64,000 nt of DNA from Psoroptes ovis (taxonomy: Eukaryota > Arthropoda > Arachnida > Sarcoptiformes > Psoroptidae), in assembly GCA_002943765.1 (NCBI GenBank), contig PQWQ01000093.1, positions 1 to 64,000 on the forward strand. Reading direction: 5' to 3'. A program made the translations under genes and the position numbers. The notes beneath the pieces were generated by a model. It searched no databases. It was not told where the DNA came from and saw only the letters and a list, made by a program, of their open reading frames with translations. Below, piece after piece: positions 10,038 through 22,995 of the stretch. Each line of letters starts with the position of its first letter. The stretch's first letter is position 1.

Positions 10038-13000
10038 GACTGATTTAATTTCATTAAATTCGTATAGAATTTTGAATATAAATAAATTTTCAATGATTAT
10101 TCGAAGTAAAAATTTTGAATTTTTTATATCTTGATTGTCTTCGTTTAGAATTCGTTTATCTTTTACTCTTATTCTGAAAATAGATTTTTTTTTGAAAAAT
10201 TTAAAATTATTAAATTTCCTTATTTTTCTGACGATGTTTATGATTAAATTATTAGATTATATGTTTCGATAATTTATTCGTGCATTAAGTTTATTTGCAA
10301 AATGCAAAAAAATTTTTTATTGAAATTTGAATTTATCTATTCTTTCTTTTCTTTATCAGTAGAAAAACAGATGATGTGTTCTACAGCTGAAGATAACATT
10401 AGCTACCATTTTGAATGTGAAAATATTCGATTAGTAAAATTAAAAATTTCGGAAAAAAGAAAAATTTATTTTCCTTTTGAGTTCAATGTGAGAAAAATGG
10501 AATCATTTTCTTTAAAAATTATTATTTTCAAGCTGGAATAAGAAAAATTTATAAGAAATGCAAAATCAATATTTGGTGAGTGAATGAAAAATGAAGAATG
10601 AATGAAATCCTCATAAATATAAATAGAAAATTGAAATTAAACCTTTTTTTGCATAAAGTGATTTGTCATGAAAAATTTATTAACAAAATAAAATAAGAAA
10701 TTTCGCTTTGTTTCTCTTATTTTATTCAATTCTGATTCTGATTCAAATGTGAAAAATTATTCAATAATAATAATACAATCTATACACAATTGAATTTTGA
10801 AATCATTTTGAAAATTGATTCAAATATTTTTATTTTATTTTCGTCAATTTAGTTATTATGAATTCAATTCAATATAAACTCGTTTTCAAGGCAAATTTAC
10901 GATTTGAAAACGATGGCAACAACAACATACGAAGAATATGACAGGTATGAAATATGTCATTCAATATATATTGTTGCTGTTTGTTTGTATTGTATGGTGT
11001 GTAATAGGTGTAAAAATTGTCTAAATTGATAACGAATTGGCGTAAAACGTATCAAAACAAACAATATGACACATTGCATTTGCACACTAACCATAATTGA
11101 ATAGTAGCAATAATAAATGGTACTATTTAAAAATTAAATGAATCAATCAAACCAAACTAAAGAAAAAGCAAAAAAATAATGAAAGATATGGCTGTTTATC
11201 GTGAGAAAAAATATATGATAAGATTGACATGTTTTGAAATGATAATAATAATAATTATAATTATTAATGAATAAATAAATATTAATGAATAACGTTGAAT
11301 AAATTTTGACATTAAACAAACAAACAAAAATCATTTATTATGGACAACAATTGAACATTGAAAAATTAAGTTTATTGTTATTTACAATCACAATTTTCGT
11401 TCATGTTGAACATGTAGAATTCTGTTTTTGTTTTATTAATTAAATTAATAAAAAAAATATTGAAATAAATTTTTCATTTGTTCGTTTGTTTCAGTCAATT
11501 TAAATCGAATGGAATAAATGTGAACAGGAAAATTTAGGTCAAAACGTAATATATTATCAAATTTGATTTCGTGCACTACAACAACAACACACCACAGCGG
11601 ATAGCATTGAATTAAATTTTTTATTTATTTATTCTATTTTATTATTTTTTCACATGAAATGTCAAATTTTAATGTGTGTGTGGGCAGCCATTCAATACAT
11701 TTTTTTTATCAATTTCAAATTTATTGATTTGAAAAATAATTTTTCACATTCATAGTTTTAGTTGTTATTTTAAGAATTATTGTAATTCGTTTCAAATTTT
11801 TGAATTTTCGGAATAGAAAAATAATTTGAATGCATAATAATTAAATATTAATTAGATATTTATATATTTAATTTTGTTTTTCTCGATTCTCTCATACACA
11901 AAGAATCTTTGGCTTTTGTATCTAATATTAGAGTAATGTTAGTGATCGTATTCAGAACAAAATAAGAAGAGAATGAAAAAGAAAAGAATAAGATTTGTAA
12001 TATTTACCAGACATTTAAATGATGATGATGATGCTCCAAAGTAAGTATTGGTTCTTTGTTCTTCTTTGCTTTCAAATCAATAATTAATTATTTGTTTCAT
12101 AAAGATGAAAATGGTTAGACAATGAATTCATTATTTGGAATCACCGAATTGATTAAAATTGATGAATTTTTTTTTGACTAATTCAAACAAGTTCCGTAAC
12201 AAATTGATTTAAAGTTTGATTAATTCTTGAAAAATTTTTGATAATGTTTTTGAAATAAATAACTTTAAATGGTTTCTAAAATGTAAAGAAATCATTAAAT
12301 TTAAAACAGCTGAAATGAAAAAATGTTCCTATTTTAAATGATGAAGATGATTTCACATCTAAAATTTGAATGAAATGAAATGAATTTTTCTTTAATAAAT
12401 CAATGAACAAAGTATGAATGAGAATACATCTTCAAAGTTTCAAAGCAAAGTAAAAAATGAATGAAAAAAATTGAATGGGTGTTTACAAACCAAGCTACAA
12501 TCAAACCATTTATGTGTAGAGTATATATGAATGAGAAGTGAAGCCTATTGGAATGCGTAAATAAATGAAATTGATCAAAAGAAAAGAAAAATGTAAAGTA
12601 CCCAAAATTAATATGGAAAATAAACGTGATTGAATCAGTATATGACATAAATAAATAAACATATTCCATTCAGGCATTAATGATGATATTTTTCGATATA
12701 GATTTTATTCAAAATAACAAACATGATGATATTGTTATCATCAATCATTAATATAAATAATAATAAGAATAATGATGATTATATCTTTATCATTCTATCA
12801 AATATACTCTCATGGACGTTTACACAAAGAATATAAGAATCAGATATTTGAGCACAATTTTTCTATTATCTTCAACAGGCACATGAATACATTAATACAT
12901 TACCGTATTCTCAATTGGTACACACATGAATGTTGAAAGATGGGCAAAATTTGATTCTTTTTTTTTTTTTTTTTTTGAACAAAAATGAATAAATTGAAAG

Positions 13001-13962
13001 TTCAAATAAATTAAGTTTGTATTCATTTCTTATTCTCTTTTATTATTATTTTTTTAACAAATTCCCAATTTTCTCGGATTTATCTTTAAATTTTTTCGAC
13101 AGGAAATTTAATTTTTAGAAAATGCGCGAATCAATATCAGAATTTGAAATTATAATGGAAAAAATAACCATTACAATTTTTTATTAATTTTTGCCTCGTT
13201 TAGTAGGTTTATAGAGCAAAAATTATTTTCAATTTTTTCATCAATTTTTGAAAATTGAAATTGAAATTGAACTCATTTAAATATATTGTGATTCGAAAAT
13301 AGAAATAGGCAAAATCATGGCAGTGAAACACAAACCTTGTACGATTATAAATCGATTTTTTTCGGAAATGAATGGCCATTTATTTTTGTTTTCAGTATCA
13401 TTGTAATATTCATTATTTTGCCTCATTCCGTTGCTACAATTCTTAATGAAAAAATAATATTAAAAAAAATTGAAACAAGAAATGTAATTGTTAATTTAAA
13501 TTTAAATCTAAATTTCATGGGTTTAATAATAATAATAATAATAATAATGTTTGAACTCAAAAACATTTGTTTTTGACTTAGAGTTTTGAATTGTAATCGT
13601 TGATGATATTAGGAATAATATAAGAATAAATTTTTTGACAAAATACAATTTAATAATGTCTAATAAACATTCTATAAATCCTAATTCTTATGAAAAAAAA
13701 GAAAATTCAACCTTTATTATTGTAGTAGGATAATATAAAAGTTAGTAGAAACTTATACGAACTTATATAACAATCTTGAATGTTCTTACCATTTTCAAAT
13801 GAATATTGAACCATTCAATTTTTGTTTAAATTAATGATTTTTTGAATTGAACGAACATTTCAGTTGTGATCATTAAATAATGATTTGCTAAGAACAAATT
13901 TGATATAAAGCACAGAGAATAAAAATAATAAGAGATTTAAAAAATATGATTATTGAATATTA

Positions 13963-14037
13963 GGTTGTCCGGAAAGTTTTCACCGGTTATATCGTAGAAA
14001 ATCATTCGAAAATCGGCAATGACTTGTCGGACAACCT
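13963..14037. mobile_element. Short palindromic mariner-like MITE, copy 3
   Basis: Starts GGTTGTCCGGAAAGTTTTCA and ends TTGTCGGACAACC. It is flanked by 'tatta' and 'taata', consistent with the TA target-site duplication of mariner-type elements. Its centre ('atatcgtagaaaatcattcg') is the inverse of the centre of copy 1, so the element is nearly symmetrical and inserted in the other orientation. Confidence 0.78.
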
Positions 14038-14340
14038 AATAACTCGAAATACAAATGATATTTTTTATATGAAAAAAAAATAAAAATGAATTAAATGAAT
14101 ACGAAATGAAATGACAAATGATATTCTTGTTTCTAAAAATAACTAACAATTAGATAATCAAAACAAACAAACAAAAAAGTATGAAATTATTTTAAGATTT
14201 TCTTTGACAAAAAAAAAAGAAATAAGAAAAATGCAAATGTTCACATCTCTTATGTGCAGTAATCAGTGTGTTTTAAACATGATACACTTGAGAATGAAAA
14301 AAATTTATTGTTTAGAAAAATGAGCAACGTAATGAATATG

Positions 14341-14393
14341 AATGAATAAATGGAATATGAATAAATGTTTATTCCATTTATTTATTTATTCAT
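14341..14393. repeat. Imperfect AT-rich hairpin
   Basis: The left arm 'aatgaataaatggaat' (14341-14356) is mirrored by 'attccatttattt...attcat' (14371-14393), with an 8 nt expansion of the TTTA run on the right arm and a loop of about 14 nt. It has no similarity to the GGTTGTCC elements. It probably arose from simple sequence. Confidence 0.5.
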
Positions 14394-15703
14394 ACATTAA
14401 GTTGAATGTTTTATTTATTTTTTTCTTATTTTTTTCAATTGGCAAATTTACATTTTTGATCATTCGGAATAAATAAAAATTCATCATTAAAAATCAATTT
14501 AGGTAAATGCACATGCATACAAAATACACACGTACACACATTTGTGTATTTACACAAAGCAATATGCTTTTGAAAATAATGATTATGTCACTTATGGAAA
14601 TTGGTTGTTGAATGTTTTTAAAATGATAAAATGATGAAAACATTTGTAAATGTCATTTCCATCATCGATGTTTAGTAGTAGTTTATTTATAATTAATGTT
14701 TATGATAAAAAAAAATATTTATAAATTTTTCATAGCTAATTGATAAATAATAACAACCAGAGACAAACATTTGTCTATTTACTCGAAAAAAAAGAAAATT
14801 GTTTTTTTTTAAGATGATGGAAATGCTAAAATGTTTTACCATTAAGAAAATGAATAATTAAATTTCATTTCAGATTTTCTGAAGATGTAAATAAAATATT
14901 ATTTGGAAAATTATTTCGAAATTTTCAATTATTTTTCTTAGTCTTTAAAAATGCATGTAATAATTGGAAATCATAAGAAAATAGAAGTATAAGATGAATC
15001 ATAAGATGTAGACAAATGAATAAATTATATTAATCAATAATATCATTCATTCATGATGAGTGAATTTGAAAAATTCAAATTATAAATTTAACTTGGATAT
15101 GCGCTGAAATATTAATAGGAAGTGTGAAATTACATTACATGAAAATAATCCATCAATCAAAAAATATTAATTAAATTAATTTAATTTAATAAATTATTTA
15201 TCGAATAAATAAATAGCAGAATATGATAACAGATAATGATAAAATATTTTGTTTCGAAAATTGAAAATCATTATGGGGTAAATAGCAATAATATTTATTT
15301 TTCATAAGAATTGTGATTAGATTGGTATATAAAAAAATTATTAAATAAACACAAATATTGAATATAGTTGGTTTAGTTTAGTTGGTTCTCTTCTAAATTA
15401 GACTAGTTAAGATTTTTTTCGATAATTTTGATTTAAGATTTTGTTCATTAGTGCTGTAAAAACATCTTTGATCAATTTATAAAGATATTAATAACATTAT
15501 TATTATTGTTATCAATATCATCAATTAATCAAGGATTTAATGTTGTTGTACAAACATAACAACAACAATAACAAATATAAATAGAAATAACAAATTTTGT
15601 CGTTGAAATATCAATCATAATTATATAGTTATAGCACGATCAATTCTGATTAATGGTTTTTATGAAATCACAATTTTTCATGGGTAAAAAATCGTAATTA
15701 AAA

Positions 15704-18700
15704 TCATATTTCAATGATATTAGTCCGTGTTTGATTATTATATGACGATGCTGTTGTTGTTGTTGTCGATGTTGATGATGATGATGTCGATTTGAATGGT
15801 GCATTTTTGACAATATCATTATCATCAATATTAATCATCATCGGTTTTGACTGTTGTTGCTGGTGATAATGATCTAATTTATTTTGTTGAATTTCTTTTG
15901 TTATACGAGTCAATGGTGATAGTACTAAATCTTTTTTCACACCTAATGATGCACTGAAATTTGATCTGGCGATGTCATTATAATTTTGATGAAGATTGAC
16001 AACATTTTTGTCATTTGAAACTGGAAGATTTAATACAGAATTTGTTGATGATATTGAATTCATGCATGGCATATATGCATTAGATGATGATATCTGTGTG
16101 TAATAATAATTCAAGTATGATACATTAATTTTGATTTAAAATCTTAGATTACAACTAAGTTAACGAGAGTCAATCAATAAGTAAATGTGAAAAAATTCTT
16201 ACTTGTAATGTATTCGAACTTTTTGATGGTTTCAAAGAAGAAGCATTATGATCATGATTGAATGCCAAATCAGAAAAACTAAGCGATGATTCCTTATTAA
16301 AACCATGCATTATCGATGTTTGCGTGATTCCTGATGCTGCTGCTACTGATGATGATTTCATTTGTTGTTTAAAGTTATTATTATCAATCGTTGTTTTGTC
16401 ATCTGCAGAATAATTTTCAAAATCACGTAACGAAGATGTTGATGTGTTCGAATTCTTTTCTAAATAAGATTCATATAATTTGGTTGATATCGAAATGCTA
16501 TCAAGTGATTTAAAATCATTGTCATTAGCTACATATGACAATGTTGCAAATGATGATGAATTAATAAGTGGATAATTCATTTTCCGATCAACATCATCAT
16601 CATCATCGTAATCATTGTTGTTTGCTGATGATAAATTAATCAATGATAGAGCACCATCTGTTACATTGATATAATCACTGCTATTGCTCAATTTATTATT
16701 CAACATTTCAATTTTTAGTGTAGGCTGTGACATGATCGAATTTAATGCCAATTCTGAATTATAAATGCATCTATTTGATTGATGACCACTTGAAATCATG
16801 TCATTATCTTTGCCATTTGGCCCCATCATTCTACTGTTATGATGGCTATCACATGATTGATTCAATGATACTTGTGATTGTGATTTTGCTTTATTCAATA
16901 ATTGCTTTAACGATGCTTTTTTCATTGAATCAATAACAAAATCATCAACATCATGAAGTACGGACTTGTTTTGACAATCATTGTCGCATGCAGACACTTC
17001 ATCATCATCATTTTGTTGTGATAGCAGTGATGGTGTATAGCGTAATGGCGGACTGGTAACTAATATGCCACAACTTTCTAGAACACGGTCCATACATTCT
17101 TTTGATGAAATCAATTCATCATCTAAGCATGGTGAAGATATTTCATTGATTGGTGGCAATATTTGTTCTGATCCATAGTCGGAACCATCTGACAAATCTA
17201 AACTTAATTTTTTTTCATTAAGATAATTATTTGACGGCTGCTTTTTTCTTGTTTTACTGATTGAATTTTCATCATCAACCATTTCATCGAAATCATATTC
17301 GATTAATGGTTTTCTTTGATAACTTTCTTTAATTACTTTGATTGTATCGGGCTGTTGCACTGTTTGCTGACCACTGTCAAAATCCTCATGATTATTACTG
17401 CTGGCAGAGGAACCAGTCAATTTTCCACGTAATCTAGAAAAGTGTGAATAAACACCGGTAATCAATTTCTTTGAATTTTGCACATATGAATTGTCATTAT
17501 TTTTCAAACGATTCATTTGATTATCATTCATATTTTCAGTTTTGAATGTAGCCGATAGAATACGTTTACTTTTACGCCTTTCTAAACGACTCATTTCAAG
17601 AAATGGGACATTCAGCGATTTGACGCTTAATGCTACTTTGAATGATTCACAGATTGCTTTCAATGATTCAAGTGCCTCTTCACGTGTTCGTATCTGTATG
17701 GCCATATTATTGAAAAAACGTGTATTCGTTGAACGAAACATATGAAAATATCCAGTTTGATTGCCGATTGTATAATGAAAACGTACTGCATATGAGATTA
17801 ACGATGATTGTGATGAAGATGAAGAATTTTGTGATAAACGTATCGAACTGAATGGACCGCTTGCCGTAGAATAATTTGGTTCAGCACCAATTTCGATTTT
17901 TTCTAAATCTTCTAATAATACTTTTTGATATTTAATGATTCGATCTGTTTGATCATCATAATCAGCAACATAATAATAATCTTTTGTAAGAATTAAAATG
18001 ATATCCATTTCACATTCGGGAATTTCATTATTTAGATTTCCTTTAATCAATGCAGACAATGGTGTACCAGTGGTTGGATCAGCATCGACTAATGGCCAAC
18101 CACCTAATATTACTTCATCTTCAGGTACTAATATTTTTTTACAATCTTCAATCACCATTTTGATTCGTTCATGATAATCTTGATCATTATTAATGGTCAG
18201 TGAATTATTCAATGCCAACGATTTTCTGGGAGATTTTTCATTTGATGATGGAAAATTTTCGTCAATCGCAATTCCTTGCATTAAATCAATCATTGCTTGT
18301 CGATATGTATCTTTGAAACGATTCAAATAATATCGATTCGCTGAATTGACACCATCACGTACAACACCGGAAAGTTTTCGTTCACCAGTACGTGTATAAT
18401 CACTTTTTAATGCTGCAGTGCCAGCATATTGTCGAGAAATAATATCACCATTTCTAGCCCACATTAATTGAAATATGCGCTTCGAATTTGCCGATAACTG
18501 TCCTTCGGGTGGTAACAGGCCTAATCTGACAAGCTAAATATTGGTTTAAGATTAAAATGGGGCCCATTTAAAATTAGAAATAACATACTTGTATATCCAT
18601 CACAGCTTTAGCGATTGCTGTCATCACAATATTTGTACGATCTAAACAATCAACACAATTAATGCGGAAAACACCACGTTGTTCACAAATGACACCATCC

Positions 18701-20436
18701 TTATCGATCCAACAGTATCGCATTTCTTTGATAAGATCATATATTCTTTCAATCAAAATGGAAACATTTTCGAATTTCATTCCACGACTGTTAATTACAG
18801 ATTAAAAGAGATTTTTGAGTTCGGATCGAAAATAAATCACAAATAATACAAACCAATAATCATGAAAATCAAAGGTGACATATGTCAACCGGGGATCATC
18901 CATTTTGATCACATGATTTAGATAGGCATCGCAGAGAACTTTTTCTCTGCCAGTATGTTCAATCAAATTAATGGCGACAACTTGATTGTCATACAATGAA
19001 AATTCTTGTTCAAAATGTTTACGAAATGCTTCTTGATTTTCTGCTTCTGTTCGTTCCATCAAAGGTGGTGGACGATATTTATAGCCGGGTTGAGACCAAT
19101 ATAATGGCACCGAACCACGAACACAAACAAATGAAACAGTGTGATGACCATAATTGAATATTTGTTCAGTTTCAACATAATTAGCGCAAGCACCACTTTC
19201 ATCTAATCCACGTTTTTTGTATCGAGTGCCGGCACGAAAACGATTACGGCGTGATATTAATGCCATCCAATAATAATCACGTTGTTCAAGTATTGAATCG
19301 ACAACATTATTTTCACATTTCATTCGATTATTATTATTATTATTATCATTGTTTGTGTTTTCATTCGTAATATCATTAGTCATATTAGGCATACATCCAA
19401 CCGGATAATTTTCTGACAAATCAAAGCAACATTTTTCGATTTGTACAAAACCTTGAATGATGGGCAATATCCATATATGACTGTATTGATCATTGTTGAT
19501 TATTTGCATAATTGTTTCCAACATGTATTTATTCCAAAAAAAACGATCATCAACACGTTTCCATAGTGGTACGATTCGTATATCATTTGCATTATTAATA
19601 TCACTGTTATTATTACATTTAAATGAATTACGAATTTTTTGCTGTCTTTGTACAGAATTGGTCAAATCACCAGTAAGTGAAAAATAAAATGAATTGGTAT
19701 CATTGAATATTTTATAAATTTCTTCAGTCAAACGACGATCAAATTTTTCTTTTTCTTCCAATTTATTTGCTTGCTGATTGTTCGCTGAATTGGCGATGAT
19801 TGAACTAACTTTCGGTTTAACATTTGATGCTGTCATTTTAAGTTGATTCCATGTACGTTGACCAGCTGACATAAGTGTTTGCTGTTGCTGTTGTTGTGCA
19901 GCGAATGATGATGTGTTGAATTTGATACTCGATTCATCAATAATTGAATCTTTAAATGATGCCTGAATAAATGGCTGATTTGTAGGCGTGATGACCGCTG
20001 GTTTGGTGCATGAATCATGGCAACATTCATCGAGACCTAAATCTAAAAATGAATCGTTTGTTTTTCCAATCAAAGATATAATACATATTTTTTGTATTTT
20101 AAACACTTCATCTCTTGAACCAAACGGTAATCTTCCAATTGAATTGAATCGTTTGATCAATATCAATCGATCATTGTTGAATAAACCAATTAAGCCATAT
20201 GCTAAACCATTACAAACAAAATCATCATTGAAAATGGTATTAATTTCATCATCATTGATTATTTTGAATTCTGGTCTGATGATGGGTTTTATATTATTAT
20301 TATTGTTGTTGTTATTATAATCATTGCTGTTCGGCGATGATTGTTGATAATCAATTGAATGTCTTGGCCACCAGATTGTACTAATACCATTTTTAAGTAC
20401 GATGAATTTATCATTACTTAATACTTCGAATTTCAT
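15704..20436 (-). CDS. INPP5F: Sac2-type phosphoinositide 4-phosphatase (INPP5F homologue)
   Basis: Removes the 4-phosphate from PI4P on early endocytic membranes in the animal family. Exons 20436-18854, 18787-18589, 18533-16203 and 16093-15704 close to 1500 residues. The N-terminal Sac domain includes GACANYVETEQ, RGSVPLYWSQPG, GREKVLCDAYL and FDFHDYCRGMKFEN (split over intron 1). The catalytic CX5RT loop is CVDCLDRTN in exon 2, followed by MWARNGD, QYAGTAALK, RTGERKL and NSANRYYLNRFKD. The hSac2 homology domain follows (about residues 680-880; ILGGWPLVDADP is part of it). The last 600 residues are a Ser/Asn/Asp-rich tail of unknown structure. Human INPP5F is about 1130 residues, so the mite protein is longer, through low-complexity inserts and tail. 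The active site is intact. The start is the first ATG of an exon that opens with the conserved beginning of the family. Confidence 0.95.
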
Positions 20437-21410
20437 TTTTGTGTACGATTGGTGGAATTAGATTCTCTCAAAAGAATTAATACCTTTGATGAAATTGAAT
20501 GAATGAGAAAAATTGGGTAAAAATTTATTTATAAAACTTACTTATAATCAATTCAATGGAATGATTATTGGGATAAGTAGTAAACAAACATTTTGAAGAA
20601 GCAAAACTCAAGAAGAAAAATTCAATTAAAATTCATTTGTTATGTGTTTGTTATTGTTAAACAATTGTTTGCTTCAGTAAACGACAATAAATGTCAAAAA
20701 AAAGAATTATTAATCAATTATTTTGGTGATGAATGAATAATTGATATGATTCGATTTGTTTGTTCTTTAGAAAATATAAAAGCACATTAAAAATAATTGA
20801 AACTGAATAAATTTCAATTCAATTTCAAATGTTTATGTGACAAAACAATAATTGACTAAACAGCCAAACACACTGACAATAAATAAATTTTGAACGCGTA
20901 TTTAATGATCATTATAATAATCATAACAATAATAATAATAAAGTTTCTCTTTCATTTTTGTTGTCTCTCTCTGTTGTTGATATTATTATTTGTTTTCGTT
21001 GCTTTTCCCTTTACTTTCTTCAATGGTTTTTTTGTATTTTTATTATTATATTTGATTCATTTTGACGATGCAATCAATATCCATATTACAATAATCATGT
21101 GTGAATGATAGAAATTTTCAAATTTATGTATTCACTCATATATATATTTGGTCTATCTGAATTGTCTTTGATAAAAGAAAAATTCAATTTAACAGCAGCA
21201 GAACGCTCGGAAAAAACTATATAGAAATTTGAAAAATATCGTCAATAATTTATACATTTTTTGATTTTGTAGCAAATAATCATTTAGAATCATTGAGGCC
21301 AGTCAAATTCGATACAATTATCAATTGATTGAATTCAAAGAATGTGGATTAATAATTATTTTAATTTATTTTGAGATGACTAATACAAATTTGAAAGATT
21401 GAATGTAATT
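20437..21410. other. Intergenic, no gene seen
   Basis: AT-rich spacer between the INPP5F start and the ORC1 stop, both on the minus strand. It must hold the INPP5F promoter and the ORC1 3' end. The plus-strand frame at 20890-21108 is hydrophobic low complexity made by ATT/TTA runs and is not supported. Confidence 0.55.
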
Positions 21411-22826
21411 TCACAAATTCAACGTATAAGCAATATCATCTGGCGATATATTCAAACGTATACGCCGATATAAAGATGAATATGATTTTTCCAGTAATAT
21501 TATTTTTGATTCATCAAAATTGATTAAAATTTTAGTGAAATCCATCATGGTCGGTATGAATAATCCTTCGAAATGGCATATATCACAATGTGTTTTGTAC
21601 AAATCAATAAATTCAAATTCTTCATTACCAGTGTGACGATAATTTTGAAGAAATGAACGCAGAAATATTTTCTCTTGAATTGATGATTGTTCAATTTTTT
21701 TCGTTTTGATTGAATAAAATATTTCTTTCAGCGTTTGATCAACATCTGCCATCGTTACTTTGATATTTTGATTTAGAATACTGATTTCAATTGAACGACG
21801 ACAAATGTCCAACACACGACGTGCATCACCAGAAACTGCTGAAATTTTTCTACAAATCAATTCTAATGCATCACATTCGAATATGTCCATTTTGTTTTTT
21901 TCACCAAAATCACTAAATCTTGACAATACTATTTGTTCTAATTCTTTATATGAATATGGCTGAAATAGTAAACGTGTCAAACCGATACGTGATGATACAC
22001 GATTAATCATAAATCTTTCTGGCAGATCCATAGAATTGGCCACAGCCAATACAATCAGTTTTGAATTTTTTCGATGAGGCCAATCAAATATATGATACAA
22101 TATTTCTTGTTTTTTTGTTTTAAGATAATCTAATTCATCGATAAATAATATTGTAAATGTCTTCGATTCATTTAAATTACTGAATCGTTCGGTTAATATG
22201 TTTGTCGCTTGATAATTACTTTTTTTAATTCCATCTAATTCCTGTGCGGTTAAATGATAAAGAAAATGATTATTGGCAAAATCTTTAGGAGAATAAACAT
22301 ACCATCAACAAGTGTGAACAAAAACGATTAGGTTGAGCTAATTTCATTCCATTTATTTCGATAAATTTGAATTCTGGCAACGAATCTCGTTCTTGATATA
22401 ATTTTTCTTTTATTTCATGAAGTGTTGCTGTTTTACCTGTTCCAGGTACACCACTTATGTACATACAACTATCGGGAAACAAAATCAATTCAATTTAATG
22501 GAAACCAAAGGATTGATGATAGCTTACCCTCCTTCATTGTTTTGTAATTTTTTAATGATAAAATTGAAAATCTCATTAAATTGATTTTCACGACATGGCA
22601 ATGAATCAGGTATCGATGATGAATGTAATCGTAGAACAGCATCTTCCAGCGTGAATCTTTTTTCAATTTTTTTCTTTGGTTTCGGCTTTTTATTATTCTT
22701 ATCATTACTGGAATCATTTCTATTTTTAATTATTTTACCTTTTCTAATTTGAATCACAATTCTTTTACGTCGTCGTCTTGGCTTTTTTGTTTGATCATTT
22801 TCTTTCGGTTTTGATTTTAAATTCAT
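21411..22826 (-). CDS. ORC1: Origin recognition complex subunit 1, short form
   Basis: AAA+ ATPase that helps load MCM helicase at replication origins. Exons 22826-22528, 22468-22326 and 22282-21411 give 437 residues. Residues 1-60 are basic (KKPRRRRKR, a likely nuclear signal and DNA contact). The AAA+ core has Walker A GVPGTGKTAT, Walker B LFIDELD, sensor 1 VLAVANSMDLPERF and the ORC1 signature NRVSSRIGLTRLLFQPYSY, then SGDARRVLDICRR; a winged-helix domain ends the protein. Animal ORC1 usually has an N-terminal BAH domain (about 860 residues in human); here nothing upstream of 22826 encodes one before the divergent kinase starts. Intron 2 is only 43 nt (donor gttttt at 22325); ignoring it produces a false frameshift. 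Confidence 0.93.
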
Positions 22827-22995
22827 TCTTAAATCTGATTTCTGTCAAAAATTAAACTAAAATTTTGGAAAATCAAATCAAAATCTAAATAATGTCTGTT
22901 TTGAAGTCAGTTTTTTCACCGACAGATGGCATTATAGGCAATTATTGATTTGAATTTAAATTAAATTTTGCAAAAAAAAAAATTTGAATATAAAA
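22827..22995. promoter_or_regulatory. Head-to-head intergenic spacer, probable shared promoter
   Basis: Only 169 bp separate the ORC1 start (minus) from the kinase ATG (plus). Both genes must start transcription within or close to this stretch. No clear TATA box stands out. An acceptor-like 'tttgacag' just upstream of the ORC1 ATG leaves open a 5' UTR intron. Confidence 0.5.

Larger units (their letters stand above)
10038..15703. other. 5.7 kb gene-poor AT-rich region
   Basis: Only short, low-complexity open frames occur on either strand (for example 10302-10541, 12400-12669, 13337-13576), none with a recognisable domain or a sensible chain of splice sites. It contains MITE copy 3, a T18 run near 12957, simple GAAT/AATA repeats and an imperfect hairpin at 14341-14393. 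A promoter for the Cys-rich gene should lie near 10040-10200. Confidence 0.6.

Noticed and set aside
10302..10541. 79-codon plus-strand frame
   Set aside because: Low-complexity Lys/Phe/Ile content, no splice partners, no domain.
12400..12669. 89-codon minus-strand frame
   Set aside because: Phe/His/Tyr-rich, of the kind produced by GAATGAATG simple sequence.
13337..13576. 79-codon plus-strand frame with hydrophobic start
   Set aside because: Ends in an AAT run read as Ile; no signal of a gene around it.
20890..21108. Hydrophobic 72-codon plus-strand frame
   Set aside because: Made of ATT/TTA simple sequence; isolated.
22260..22330. Frameshift in ORC1
   Set aside because: A 43 nt GT-AG intron joins the two frames with correct phase and family sequence.
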